In this document: positions 12,221 through 24,835 of the stretch, piece by piece
Layout of the letters: the number at the start of each line of letters is the position of its first letter
Numbering within the stretch: the first letter of the stretch is position 1
Origin: Hemerocallis citrina
Lineage: Eukaryota; Streptophyta; Magnoliopsida; Asparagales; Asphodelaceae
Length of the DNA: 64,000 bases
Direction: 5' to 3'
Assembly: GCA_017893485.1 (NCBI GenBank)
Contig: CM030364.1
Location: forward strand, 249,601,122 to 249,665,121
Translations under genes and position numbers: made by a program
The notes under the pieces: generated by a model
What the model was told of the DNA's origin: nothing
Seen by the model: the letters and a program-made list of their open reading frames with translations, nothing else
The model's database searches: none

Positions 12221-12425
12221 GTGCTCTCTGACTTGGTCAAGTGAAAAAGAGCAACAAGTCAGAGAGCAACACCCCTTTTATTTATAGCCTAGGGTTATAG
12301 CTAAAAATATGAAGTTTTTGCGTTGCTCTCTTACTTGACCAACTTGAAAAGAGAAAAAAGTCAGAGAACACCTACGAAATATTAATACCTAGGCCGTTAT
12401 CTCCAACAACGGCCTAGGTTTGAAG
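12220..12425. repeat. Hairpin units related to the 14.2-17.1 kb array
   Basis: Contains CTCTGACTTG...CAAGTCAGAG and CTAGGCCGTTATCTCCAACAACGGCCTAG inverted pairs, the same two hairpins as the large array downstream. Confidence 0.75.
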
Positions 12426-12429
12426 TGTT

Positions 12430-14178
12430 ATGCATTTTACAACTTTCTCTTCACTCTTTACGAACAGTCTCTGTGGAACTTTATACCAAAGATAGAAGAT
12501 CTATGCTTGTGTATCATTTATATATTTTTTTATTTCCAATTTTTTCCATCTAACTAACCAATATAAAATCATGATGGTTAGATGTTTACAAAAAATACCA
12601 GAAAATAAAACATGATATTTTCATTTGTAAAAAACAATTTCTTACATATATTCTTATCCCTACTATGTAAATTCTTCTGCATAGCGTACACCTAAAACTT
12701 GTTGCTGGTGAGTGTAGGGTTTCAACCCAAGTAGTAACTTATAGGTTGTTTAAGGATAGGGTTAGGGTAAGGTTAGGGTTAGGGTTATGTTTTTTTATGT
12801 TTTTTACAACTGTCTCTTCACTCTTTACGAACATTGTCACCTGAACTCTACAAAATAGACATTCATATGTTTGTACATCGTTTATATTTTTTATTAATTT
12901 CCATTTATAGACACCTAACTAACCAATATAAAATCGTTAAGGTTAAATGTAAAAAAAAATATTAAAAAAAATAATGATATTTTCATTCGTAAAAATCAAT
13001 AAAATATGACATTTAGGGTAGGGTTAGGGTAAGCTAGGGTTATGGTAGGGTTAAGGGTGTGTAGGGTTAGGAGAGTAGGGTTATGGGTTAGGGTTAGTGG
13101 TTATAATGCTCTTTGGGGCCAATATATATGCAAAATCTGTGACAAGTACAAAGAGCAGTATTATAAGGATCATGTGAATGAGAATAACATGGAGTTTTAT
13201 CAACTCATGGATTCCATAAGTTGGACTACATGTAGATCCCCACATGTAAAACCCTATAAGTGAAATACCTAAAGTCCATAACTAGCCAACTATTTTATTT
13301 GTTATTACAAAGTGGGCACCACATGTAGTTCCCCACAAGTATAACCCAATAAGGGTAAAAACCAAGGAAATAGCTATATATTAACTTCACATTGGAGGTT
13401 TATCAATTCATATAGCATCCTCGATCCTTGCTCTTTTTCTATTCATAGTTTTCCCTTCACTCGGATAGATTTTGTTAAGTCTATGTCGAGGAATGGAGTA
13501 TTCATTTTGTTTAGGATAACTTTGCCTACTATTATTGGAGACTCTTCAAAGTGGGAACCACATGTTGAAACCCACATATAGAACAATTCCAATATGGAAA
13601 AATCCTAAAGTACATAACTTGCTTATTATTACAATTGTTATTACAAAGTGGGCACCACATGTAGATCCTCACATGTATAACCCAATAAGGATAAAGATTC
13701 AGTGCGCTTTAGAACGGAGAGTCATCAGACCCAACATGGAAAAAATCTAAAGTCCCTAACTTGCCTACTATTACATTTCACTCTACAAATTGGGCACCAC
13801 ATGTAGATCCCCACATTTATAACCCAATAAAGGAAAAGATTCAGTGCACTGTACTACCTCCGACTACAAATATTAACCTAATTAATGAACCAACCATAAC
13901 CCTATTCATAAGCATACACTCAACCCTAACCCTACCATATTAGGGATAAGAATATAGTTAAGAAAATGTGTTTTACAAATGAAAAGATTATGTTATATTT
14001 TCTGGTATTTTTTGTAAATATTTAACCATCATGATTATATATTGGTTAGTTAGGTGAGAAAAAATGAAAAAATGAAAAAATATATAAACGATATACAAGC
14101 ATAGATCATCTTTCATTGGTATAAAGTTCCACAGAGACTGTTCGTAAAGAGTGAAGAGAAAATTGTAAAAAGCAAAAA
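12430..14178. repeat. Foldback block with about 240-bp inverted arms and telomere-like core
   Basis: The arm at 12430-12668 (TTTACAACTTTCTCTTCACTC...) is present inverted at 13937-14178, including the shared CTTTACGAACAGTCTCTG segment. A third, direct, more diverged arm copy lies at 12805-13010. Between the arms are degenerate GGGTTAG runs (12765-12785, 13015-13105), ACCCTAACCCTA on the other side (13920-13935), and four to five copies of a box with GTGGGCACCACATGTAG and CCCACA (13222, 13308, 13547, 13645, 13790). No coding sequence is supported. Confidence 0.8.
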
Positions 14179-14179
14179 G

Positions 14180-17130
14180 TTCAAATGTTTAGCTATAACC
14201 TAGGTCGTTGTTGGAGCAACGACCTTAGGTATAAAAAAAATAGGGTATTGTTATCTGACTTGTTGCTCTTTTTAACTCCAACAAGTCAGGGAGCACCCAA
14301 AAACTTCAACTTTTGGCTAACTACCTAGGCCGTTGTTGGAGACAACGGCCTAAGGTATAAAAAAATAGAGTGTTGTTGTCTGACTTGTTGCTCTTTTTAA
14401 CTCCAACAAGTCAGAGAACACCCCAAAAACTTCAACTTTTGGACTACTACGTAGGCCGTTGTTGGAGACAACGGCCTAAGGTATAAAAAAAATAGGGTGT
14501 TGTTGTCTGACTTGTTGCTCTTTTTAACTCCAACAAGTCAGAGATCACCCCAAAAATTTCAAATTTTGGCTTACTACCTAGGCCGTTGTTGGAGACAACG
14601 GCCTAAGGTATAAAAAAAGTTGGGTGTTGGTCTCTGACTTGTTGCTCTTTTTAACACCAACAAGTCAGAGCGCACCCCAAAAACTTCAACTTTGGGCCTA
14701 CTACCTAGGTATAAAAAAAATAGAGTATTCCTCTCTGACTTGTTGGCCTTTTTAACTCCAACAAGTTAGAGAGTACCCCTACAAACTTCAACTTTTGGCC
14801 TATTACCTAGGCCGTTGTTGGAAACAACGGCCTATGGTATAAAAAATTAGAGTGTTGCTGTCTGACTTGTTGCTCTTTTTAGCTCCAACAAGTCAGAGAG
14901 CACCCCAAAAACATCAACTTTTCGCCTACTACGGAGGCCGTTGTTGGAGAGAATGGCCTCAGGTATAAAAAAAATATGGTGTTGCTGTCTGACATGTTAC
15001 TTTTTTTTAACTCCAACAAGTCAGAGAGTACCCCAAAAACTATAACTTTTGGCCTACTACCTAGGCCGTTCCTCTCTGACTTTTTGCTCTTTTTAACTCC
15101 AACAAGTCAGAGAGCACCCTAAAAATTTCAACTTTTGGCCTATTACCTAGGCCGTTGTTGGAGACAATGGGCTAAGGTATAAAAAAATAGGGTGTTGCTC
15201 TCTGACTTGTTGCTCTTTTTGGCGCCAACAAGTCAGAGAGTACCCTAAAAACTTTAACTTTTGACCTACTACCTAGCCCGTTGTTGGAGACAACGGCCTA
15301 AGGTATAAAAAAAATAGGGTGTTGCTGTCTGACTTATTGCTCTTTTTAACTCCAACAAGTTAGATATCACTCCAAAAACTTCAACTTTTGGCCTACTAAC
15401 TAGGTCGTTGTCTCCACAACGGCCTAATGTATAAAAAAAAATTGGGTTTTGCTCTCTGACTTGTTGCTCTTTTTAACTCCAACAAGTCGGAGAGCACTCC
15501 AAAAACTTCAACTTTTGGCCTACTACCAAGGTCGTTGTTGGAAACAATGGTCTTAGGTATTAAAAAAATAGGGTGTTCCTCTCTGACTTATTACTATTTT
15601 TAACTCCAACAAGTCAGAGAGCACCCTAAAAACTTCAACTTTTGGCCTATTACTTAGGCCGTTGTTAGAGACAATGACGTAAGGTGTAAAAAAATTAGGT
15701 TGTTGATGTTTGACTTGTTGCTATTTTTAACTCCAAAAAGTCAGAGAGCACCTCAAAAACTTCAACTTTTGGCCTACTACGGAGGCCATTGTTGGAGAGA
15801 ACGGTCTCAGGTATAAAAAAATAGGGTGTTGTTGTCTGATATGTTGCTTTTTTTTAACTCCAACAAGTCAGAGAGCACCCCAAAAACTTTAACTTTTGGC
15901 CTACTACCTAGGCCACCTAAGCCGTTGTTGGAGACAACAGCCTAAGGTATAAAAAAAATTGGGTGTTGCTCTCTGACTTGTTGCTCTTTTTTACTCCAAC
16001 AAGTCAGAGAGCACCCCAAAAACTTCATCTTTTGGCCTACTACCTAGGCCGTTCCTCCCTGACTTGTTGCTCTTTTTAACTCCAACAAGTCAGAGAGCAC
16101 CCCAAAAACTTTAACTTTTGGCCTATTACTTAGGCCGTTATTGGAGACAACCGCCTAATGTATAAAAAAATTAGGGTGTTACTTTCTGACTTATTGCTCT
16201 TTTTACCTCCAACAAGTCAGAGAGCACTCCAAAAACTTCAACTTTTGGCCTACTACCTAGCCTGTTGTTGGAGACAACGACCTAAGGTATAAAAAAAATA
16301 AGGTGTTGCTGTCTGACTTGTTGCTCTTTTTAACTCTAACAAGTCAGAGAGTACCCCAAAAACTTCAACTTTTGGCCTACTATCTAGGCCATTGTTGGAT
16401 TCAACGGCCTAAGGTATAAAAAAATTGGGTGTTGCTCTCTGACTTGTTGCTCTTTTTAACTCCAACAAGTCAGAGAGAACCCCAAAAATTTCAACTTTTG
16501 GCCTACTACCTAGGCCGTTCCTCTCTGACTTGTTACTCTTTTTAATTCCAACAAGTTAGAGAGCACCCCAAAAACTTTAACTTTTGGCCTATTACCTAGG
16601 CCGTTGTTGGAGACAACGGCCTAAGGTATAAACAAAATAGGGTGTTGTTCTCTGACTTGTTGCTCTTTTTAACTCCAACAAGTCAGAGAGCACCCCAAAA
16701 ACTTTAACTTTTGGCCTATTACCTGGGCCGTTGTTGGAGACAACAACCTAAGGTATAAAAAAATAGGGTGTTGCTCTCTGATTTGTTACATTTTTTAACT
16801 TGTCCAAGTCAGAGAGTATCCCAAAAACTTCAACTTTTGGCCTAATACCTAGGTCGTTGTTGAAGACAACAGCCTTAGGTATTAAAAAAATAGGGTGTTG
16901 CTCTTTGACTTGTTACTCTTTTTAATATGTCCAAGTCAGAGAGCACCCCAAAAATTTCAAATTTTGGCCTACAACCTAGGCCGTTGTCCGTTGTTGGAGA
17001 CAACGGCCTAAGGTTAAAAAAATAAGAGTCTTGCTCTTTGACTTCATACTCCAAACACAGAGAGTTATTGATGAAAAAAATTCAACAAATAACCTAGGCC
17101 ATTGCTAAGACAACGGCCTAGGTTTAAAAA
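14180..17130. repeat. Tandem array of double-hairpin units
   Basis: About 20 copies of a roughly 130-bp unit, some shortened. Each unit has two inverted pairs: GGCCGTTGTTGG...CCAACAACGGCC-like sequence closing on a 4-6 base loop, and CTGACTTGTTG...CAACAAGTCAG around a CTCTTTTTAACT loop. They are joined by a GTATAAAAAAA stretch and ACCCCAAAAACTTCAACTTTTGGCC. A few more units of the GGCCGTTGTT hairpin lie near the right end of the MULE (21340-21485). It has no open frame of note. Confidence 0.92.
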
Positions 17131-17625
17131 AGAAAAAAAATATCTACAACTCCAACAGCAGCTACAGCTGGTACAATTGGATCACCCCCAAAATGCAGCT
17201 AAATTATATACAATCCATTAGCTACAATCTCCCAACAACAAGAACAACAACAATATTAACAATCGACATAAACCAACAACACTTGAGTCTCAAGAACATT
17301 TACAGTTAACAACAAAAAGTAATTAACAACACTTGCATCTATATGTAATATACAGAAACATTACATTAAAAAATTTCCAATTCACAATGGATCATCATAT
17401 CTCTCGTCAGAACTCGCTTCATCGGATGGAATCACTTCTTGCGGATTGTTTGGCCTTCATTCAAAGATAAGTTTTAGTTAGTGAGAAACTCATTTACCAC
17501 AAATGAAGTATATTAAATTTAAACGAGGGACAAATAAATAAAGTACGAGTCTTACCCCTCAAATAATGTTGGACAATTTCTTGAATCATGATTCATTTGC
17601 ACAATGCCGCATCTTCGGCATCGTC
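17131..17625 (-). other. Non-coding downstream of MULE transposase
   Basis: AT-rich sequence with CAACAACAA runs and no supported frame. By position it would hold the 3' untranslated part of the transposase gene. Confidence 0.5.
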
Positions 17626-19779
17626 TCAGTTTTTTATGCGGAGTTGATCTCTTATCGACTTCAATCTTTTGGCGCGATGCCTTCCTTTTGTCGTGTATTG
17701 CTGTGGGTCACTTACGCATGTAGGTATGTGTCCACTCCCATCATCATGAGATTGTGCACTACCATGCGGTTGTGAACTACCTCCCGGTTCTACACTGTCA
17801 TGTGGTTGTGAGGCCTGTTCTGGTTGTTCACCCAATCTGGGTTGTAGCCGAGAGACGCCGTCAACGATCTTCTACAAATTCTCCAATGTGTATTTTTAAC
17901 TTTCATTGGAGGAACAACTGAGATCGACAATCTGTTTTGCATGGTAGCTCAACTCACAATATCGAGAAGCAAAATTCTCGGTATTGGGTTCGGTTGGAAC
18001 AGATGTATAACTTCTTCTCATCACATCCCGGGTCCATCTTTTTTAATGTATACATCCGAAAGGGAAGTGTGATGGCTGAACCGAAGAGCGGCTAAAATAT
18101 GCCTGTAAGGAATGCCAACGAAGTCGAAGAAGTGATATGCACATGTAATAATTCTGTTGATTTTGCATAATTGAAGAAGGCGAGCCGGGCCTGATTCTCC
18201 ACAGAGTACCACATGGAAGGTTGAACTATCCGGTGTCTCAAGATCGCCAACGTAACTCACATTGTACATGAAGCTTTTTGTAACTTCATCTTGAAATTTG
18301 TAAAAAAAAAATTAAAGTGTAAGTTTTCGCCATTTTTGCCTCCAAAGCCCATTCGCTCTTCAACTTCGGTCTCTTCTCACGGTTACGATGATTTTCTTTC
18401 AGTTCATCGTATCTTTGCCTTCTCAAAAAATGGTCGAAGATGATGACAAATTCATGCAATGAATATTTCTTTTCTGTATGATGCTTCAAGGCAGAATGCG
18501 CTGACTCAACCCGTTGGCTACTCAACATGTCGGCCCAAAAAGAATCTTCAGCGTAGATGGGTGCCCAACTTTTACGGATATCAAATAGATCGTTCAACCA
18601 TTTGTTACTCTCTAATCCGTATTGCGAAATCAAAAAATTCCATTTTCCTACAAAGGCTTGTATATATTCGGAATTGTAGATGACATTCTTCAAAGGTTCC
18701 CTAAACTTGTCGACATAGTTCGACATACGCACCTCCTACGGTAACTTATCCAAAATGTGTCAAATACAAAAACGATGCCGAGTCTGGGGAAAAACTTTCT
18801 TAACTGCGGCGGCGATCCCACGATCTTGATCGGTGACGATACCGGATGGAGCACGATTCATAATCTCTAACCACTTTTCAAAGAACCATTCAAACGAAGA
18901 GGCCGTCTCATTTGGAATGAACCCACCTCCTAAGAAAGTCGATTTCCAATATTGATTCACTCCAACAAAGGGAACAAATAATATTTCATACCGGTTCGTA
19001 TTGTACGTGGCATCAAAGCAAAGTACATCGTCAAATTCTTGATAATTCATCCTAGAAATACCATCAACCCACATACAATGTGACAACTGCCCTTCGGGAT
19101 CTACTTGAATGTCATAAAAAAATGAAGGATCCATCTGTTTCTTAGATTCAAAAAAATCAATTAGCATTGTAGAATCATGTCCTTTCAATGTTTTTTGTGA
19201 ATCTCTAAGTAAATTTCTAACATCTTTTTTGGTGAATCCTACTTGATCGTGACCACCACTAGCACTTTCGAAGAAGAGCATTTGTCGACATGTTTGGATA
19301 TTAGCTTGGTTGAATTGCTCTATTATCCTTTTATCCGTATTTGACACGAAACGGTTTCGGGGCAAAAGATGCCTTCTACCGAGTGAGATGAATTCGTAAT
19401 TGTGTTCTTCATGAAATGAATACACCACCCACGTATTAATTGCTTCGTTTAACTTTACACGAATGCCAGCCTTGCAACCCGTTCTACAGGTTGTTCCTCG
19501 TCTACCATCACTATGTTGACTCGGTGACGACCCGACTTTATTACAAAGATATGACTTATCTACTTCCACTCCTCCCTTTAATTTATTCCCACCCTTACGC
19601 ATTGCAAAACCCCCACAACGAGTATATGAAGAATAAAAATTTTTGGCCTCAACTAAAGTGGAAAACGTCATACCTAACTTTAGTTTTAGATGTTCTTCGA
19701 CTAACAACTTGGAATCAATGATTGGTTCTACCTGCACAAAATTATCACCTGCAGCAGAACTCTCTGTATCGTTTTTCAT
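17626..19779 (-). pseudogene. MULE transposase, FAR1/FHY3-related
   Basis: The N-terminal part (18760-19779, 339 codons) holds a FAR1 DNA-binding domain (GMTFSTLVEAKNFY, then Cys/His-bearing segments) followed by the MULE catalytic domain, with Asp in VLCFDATYN (about 19012) and Asp in IVTDQDRG (about 18825). The likely Glu is in RVESAHSALK at 18485-18514. Two in-frame stops follow RFCI: a TGA where relatives have Trp, and a TAG eight codons later. Frameshifts occur at an A-run near 18302-18310 and again near 18035. The SWIM zinc-finger region reads CAYHFFDFVGIPYRH, so two expected Cys are Tyr. The tail ends in a basic GRHRAKRLKS segment. The start codon is followed by MKNDTESS. Confidence 0.88.
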
Positions 19780-19889
19780 CTGGGGAAAAAATATATTATT
19801 GGTAAATTAATATACACATCATATATAAAATAGCTTGTTAACAAACGATTGTGATATATATACATACGAAATAAAAAAAGTGACTAAAC

Positions 19890-20810
19890 ATCAAAAACAA
19901 CGTCATAAAAATACGAAACTTTGCGATTGGGTCCGGCTTGCCACACACAAGGCAACCGAACTTGTACAAGCGAGTTCCGATCCACGGTTTGCAAGATACG
20001 GCCGTGTCTCGCTCGCTTTCACTCTTGGAAATGAGGGGAATGCGATACACAGATGCATATAGCAAACCGTGGATGACAACTCACAACTACAAGTTGGTAT
20101 GACTTGTGAGTGGCAAGACCGACCTACTCGCAAAATTACGGATTTTTCAAGTGGGTTCTTTATTGAAAACTCCCTCAAAACATAAAAAAATTCATGAGAA
20201 AACCGCACAATCGACGGAAAAAAAAAACTTTGTGATTGGGTCGGGCTCCCCGCACACAAGGCAACGCACTTGTACAAGCGAGTTACGACCAACAGTTTGC
20301 AAGATACGACCGTGTATCGCATTCATTCATGAAAAATGCCAACAATGCAATACATTGACGTATGGCCCAAACCGGGGGTCCGATTTCTCAACTACAAGTA
20401 CCGTTTGGTAGCGAACGGTAAGCCCAATATGCTCTTCAAATTTCTTTTTTTTTGGATGTCGTTTTGTACTGAAAAGTACCCTCGACAGAAATCAAACATT
20501 AATTGAGGTTGTTGTTTGATATACGGTACAAATCTGCACAAACGAGATCAAAAAATTCCGAAACTTTGGGAGTAGGACGGACGCAAAACACATGAGCCAA
20601 CAAAATTTGTAGAGGTGAGTTTCGACTCACGGTTTGCAAAATACGCTGATGTATCGCTTTCACTCACGGGAAATACTCGAAAGCGATAACGGCCGTACAC
20701 TTCAGACTGTGAATTGAAACACACTTTTACAAGTTGCGTTGGCTTGTGCGTGGCGAGCCCGACGTACTCGCAAAGTTGCGTAATTTTTTTTTCTCTTTGT
20801 GCGCTATTAC
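19890..20810. repeat. Dispersed MULE-internal repeat with self-inverted units, right block
   Basis: Three units share AACTTGTACAAGCGAGTT and GTTTGCAAGATACG boxes with the left block at 11530-12220. Each unit carries its own approximate inverse. It lies just upstream of the transposase start and has no gene of its own. Confidence 0.7.
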
Positions 20811-20989
20811 TAACATCGAACAACGACCAACAACAACTAATACTACATCTACATCCACAATAAAACTAGAATTACCTACTCTATAAATACCTACGCATAA
20901 AATAGAAATTGTACACTCAAAAATTAGAGAAAAAATTCCAATCATTTAACCTAGTTAGATCTACTCATGTAGGAACAAATTAATACCTT

Positions 20990-21310
20990 TCACAATGAGG
21001 GTGTTCGGAAAGGAGATAGCGGAGGCCCTTGCGCGCTGCTGTAAAGAAAGGAAGGAGAGTAGGGTTTGGCTAATTTTTTTAGGATTAGAATTTTAGGGTT
21101 GGGGAGATTTTGTACCGGTTAGGGTTTTTTTGTAATTGGAATCTTCAAAGGAAGATGGCAAAAGTGTGAGAATAGGAAGAGATTCAGTGAGAAGCAACGA
21201 GTAAGAGAGAGTTGGGTTTTCAGATCGATAGAGAGAGAGCTAGGGTTTGGGGAAATTGGTTTCTCGAGCTCCACTAGCGAGAGAGAGTTTTGAGGGAGAT
21301 GGCGATCTGA
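20990..21310 (-). promoter_or_regulatory. Leader-like region upstream of MULE transposase
   Basis: On the minus strand this is CT-rich with AACCCTAGCTCTCTCTC, resembling a plant 5' leader, and it lies between the right terminal repeat and the transposase. I infer a promoter/leader role; the transcription start is not evident. Confidence 0.35.
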
Positions 21311-21339
21311 GCATGTACAAGTATTTGGAAAAACACTAT

Positions 21340-21485
21340 ACATACTTAGGCCGTTGTTAGGAACAACGGCCTAGGTTGAAATTTTTCTTATAAAAAAACA
21401 ACCTAGGCCGACCTAAGTACAATTTTCTTCAAAAAAAAAACTTCAAATAACTTAGGCCGTTGTTTCCAACAACGGCCTAAGTATA
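21340..21485. repeat. Hairpin repeats inside right MULE end
   Basis: Inverted pairs such as AGGCCGTTGTTAGGAACAACGGCCT and a second copy at 21452-21480 match the hairpin of the 14.2-17.1 kb array. Confidence 0.85.
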
Positions 21486-21716
21486 GGTAACTGAGAAAAA
21501 AAACTTCACGCCAAAATAACGCTAAGTGTGAAACGTTTTTTGGTGTAAATTTTCAAAATTGCCCCTCCGCTTTTAGTACCGTTAGTGGGAGACTTTAACG
21601 GGTTTCGATCTGATCTGCTCATCTAGATGATGAGCAATCGGAGGGCTAAGATAGGCGTTTTCCAACCCGGTTGAAAACAAACCCGTTTTCAACCGAGCAT
21701 TTGCATATATATATAT

Positions 21717-21875
21717 AGTAAAGGGATATGAGCAACTTGCTCATTTAATAAATGAGCAATTGATGAGGTGGTATGCATGTAATGCATTATGTATCTAACC
21801 ACTTTTAGGATTTTCCAATCACATGCATGAAACTGCTCATTTACTAAATGAGCAAATTGCTCATACCCCCTTTTC

Positions 21876-21878
<3 letters not shown>
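21717..21878. mobile_element. MITE of about 160 bp in TA microsatellite
   Basis: The left end AAAGGGATATGAGCAACTTG and the inverted right end AAAGGGGGTATGAGCAATTTG share about 37 bp, including CTCATTTAATAAATGAG-type palindromes. TA repeats flank both sides. It is too short to code. The target duplication is masked by the repeats, so the superfamily is open. Confidence 0.75.
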
Positions 21879-21926
<48 letters not shown>

Positions 21927-21946
21927 GAGAGAGAGAGAGAGAGAGA
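21879..21946. repeat. (TA)n and (GA)n microsatellites
   Basis: About 20 TA units followed by about 11 GA units. Confidence 0.95.
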
Positions 21947-24835
21947 TGAAGATGGTGCGCTGGATTAATTTTTGAGAGCTAAGAAATTCTCCAAATCACT
22001 TGAGATAAGGCTAAAGTTTAATCTGAGTTGCTTAAAATGCTAAGGTATAAAAACTCAATCTAATAAAACTGGTTTTTTCCAAAGTTTCCAAATGCTAAGT
22101 TTAATCTGGATTCAAAAAATATGCACAAGATACTGACATCTGTAAAAACTCAATCTAATAATACTGATTTTTTCTTCCAGGTTTCCCTTGATATAGAAGA
22201 GAGTGATAACCACCTTCTTGGATTTCTTGATTCAATAATTGGTATTAGACAAGACGAAACAAAGTCATTTTCTCTTCTGTTTCCTGATTCGTAGGAACAA
22301 GAAAATCTTGAGGTGTTCATGCTGAATTCACTGTAAGTTTCATTATTCATAAGCTGGTTCACAAAATAATTGATTCCACAGTTTATTTAAGCTCCTGGAG
22401 CAGTCATATTTGACCTGCACTGAAGTCATGATTGAACATCCATAGGTTAAGTGTTTAATAGCTAGGTCACTTGGAAACAAAGTATACAACTTTTGAAGAG
22501 TCTTCATAATACAGTGCTTCCTTTAACTGTTAAATTTAGTTACTCATATAGCTATGAAAGATCGTTATTAGAAAGTTGAGTAACTGCATAGATTCTTTTT
22601 CCAGACAATATGCAGTTTCAGAAATAAAGTTATATCTTATTTTAGTTTCAAATTGAGTTTGAAGAGAAAATACAAACATTTTTGAAGTCTTTGCATGTCT
22701 AACTTCCCCTTGGGCACTTGCCAAGGTTACACTAGGATGATAGTAATATATTGTAATATCGCAATGATTCTCGGTGTTTGGTATGCTGTATATGGTTAGT
22801 TTTGTAATGTCTAGTGCCCAATACAAATGATCAGATTTGGTCTTGAGCTACAGCTGGAATTCGATAATTGGATTCAGGCTAGGGGTTGTTATAAATGGTT
22901 TCAGTCTATCAGAGCAATAGGATGATCAAATCAAGTTTTAGAATTACTTACTGATCTTGAGAATAGAAATGTTTGTTAAAAATAGTATCAGTCTATCAGA
23001 GCAATAGAAATTTTAGAATTGCTTATTGATCTGGAGATCAACTATATCCAACCAAATATATTTGTTTCGCGGTTCTAAAAAGATTATGTGGTTGTATAGA
23101 GGTTCAAATTTCAAGGACAAGCCTAGCACAAGTATCTTTAGGTTGTAGGGTGAGAATTTATCTTTTTGTGTATATATGATTATGTCAAGAGTTCATATCC
23201 AATAACTGAATATAGGCTTGGGGACTTGCAATTTTCTACTCAGTTGTGTTAAGAGTACATAGTTGTAAATGTTGCTCAGCATTGATGTTAATTTGCTATG
23301 TTGCATATATATGGAGTTTGTTAAGTGTAAAAAAGTTGCATGCTTGCATAGAACTGTTAGCAAGTCCTCAATCAACTGTCATTATGATTTACTTTCGATT
23401 ATGTGGTATTACCTATGATCTGCATTGTGTGCAAGCCAAACAATAGTGCATTGACTATACTCTTGGAAGCTGTTAAACTGAGATTGCTTTATATTAACTG
23501 TTTCCTCTTTGCATCGTAATTAGAAAATCAAACTCAAGACACTGTGTATGTGTGTTTTGAATTAAAGGATTTGCGAGTTGAGTTCTTATTAGAATCTCAT
23601 TTGCGAGTTGAGTTCTTATTACAATCTCATGTAGTTGCTTTCTTTCCAGGTAATGAGAAATAAGCATAAATATATTTAAAACAAAACACTTTTATGTAGT
23701 AACCATACTGTGCCAGACACTCATAACACTTGACACACGAATGCAATAGGGTACTTGATACTTTATGATAGTTTTTCAAAATCTATTGTGTATCGATAAT
23801 TCATGTTGTCATGTTACATTATGTCTATGTCTGTACCTGTCATAAAAAATTTGAATTCATGAACAAAATACCTCTTATGATGTAGATCAAGTAGAAAATC
23901 ACGTCACTTCTTTAATTTTCTAATTGAAGAGAACATGTTTAACAGTAAAGAAATGAATATATCAATTTCTGTTTAACATGTTTAATTTTGGGATTATAAA
24001 TATATCCATTTTGGGATTATGTGTGTTTTGAATTACAGGATTTGTGAGTTGAGTTCTTATTAGAATCTCATTTGCGAGTAGATTTCTTATTAGAATCTCA
24101 TGTAGTTGCTTTGTTTCCAGGTAATGAGAAATAAGAATAAATATATTTAAAACGAAACACTTTTATGTAGTAACTATATTGTGTTAGACACTAATAACAC
24201 TTGACACATGAATGCAATAGGGTACTTGATACTTTATGATAGTTTTTTAATATCTATTATGTATCGATAATTCATGTTGTCATGTTATGTTATGTCTATG
24301 TCTGTACCTGTCAGAAAAAATTTGAATTCTTGAACAAAATACCTCTTATGATGTAGATCAAGTCGAAAATCAAGTCACTTCTTTAATTTTCTAATTGAAG
24401 AGAACATGTTTAACAGTAAAGAAATGAATGTATCCATTTCTGTTTAACATGTTTAATTTTGGGATTATGAATATATCCATTTAATGTATCCATTTTGGGA
24501 TTATGAATATATCCATTTCTGTTGTGAAGAAATGAATGTATCTTTAATGAAAGATTTATTTAGTACTCCTATTAAATCTACCAACTTAAAAGACCAAATT
24601 ACAAATACTGCGATTTAGGGAACACAATAGCAAAGTGTGTGTTAATTTTGGACCGAGCTTCCAAACACTCTTCTATACTACTTACAACATCTGTAATCAT
24701 TGAGACTTAAAATTTTTTAATTTGGCATTTAGAATTAAGAATTTTGAGTTCGAGTTGTAGTCATTTGAGCTAATGTAAGTAATTTTCCCTCCTTTCTATA
24801 CAGATCAAGTTCTTCATCAGAATTAAACAACAACA
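21947..24835 (+). other. Helitron 5' non-coding region with 471-bp tandem duplication
   Basis: There is no supported gene. The segment from 23550 (GTGTGTTTTGAATTA) to about 24020 is repeated from 24021 to about 24500, including the CTCATGTAGTTGCTTTCTTTCCAG-like stretch and the TGTCTATGTCTGTACCTGTCA stretch. A shorter TATCAGTCTATCAGAGCAATAG segment recurs at about 22905 and 22990. The region precedes the Rep/helicase gene. Confidence 0.75.

Larger units (their letters stand above)
10694..21704 (-). mobile_element. Mutator-like element, about 11.0 kb, FAR1-type
   Basis: The left end GCAAATGCTCGGTTGAAAAC and the reverse complement of the right end agree with few differences for the first 100 bp and more loosely to about 200 bp, giving long terminal inverted repeats. 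The transposase (17626-19779) is of the MULE/FAR1 type and reads leftward. Flanking 9-mers (ATGTATATG and ATATATATA) are similar but not identical, which fits insertion in a TA microsatellite whose length can shift. Inside are a foldback block, a hairpin array and CT-rich leaders at both ends. Confidence 0.85.

Noticed and set aside
13015..13105. Telomere
   Set aside because: The GGGTTAG runs are short, degenerate and inside a foldback block. A similar short run lies in the MITE at 42690. Neither is a chromosome end.
14180..17130. CRISPR array
   Set aside because: Repeats are palindromic tandem units without unique spacers, in a plant transposon, and there are no cas genes.
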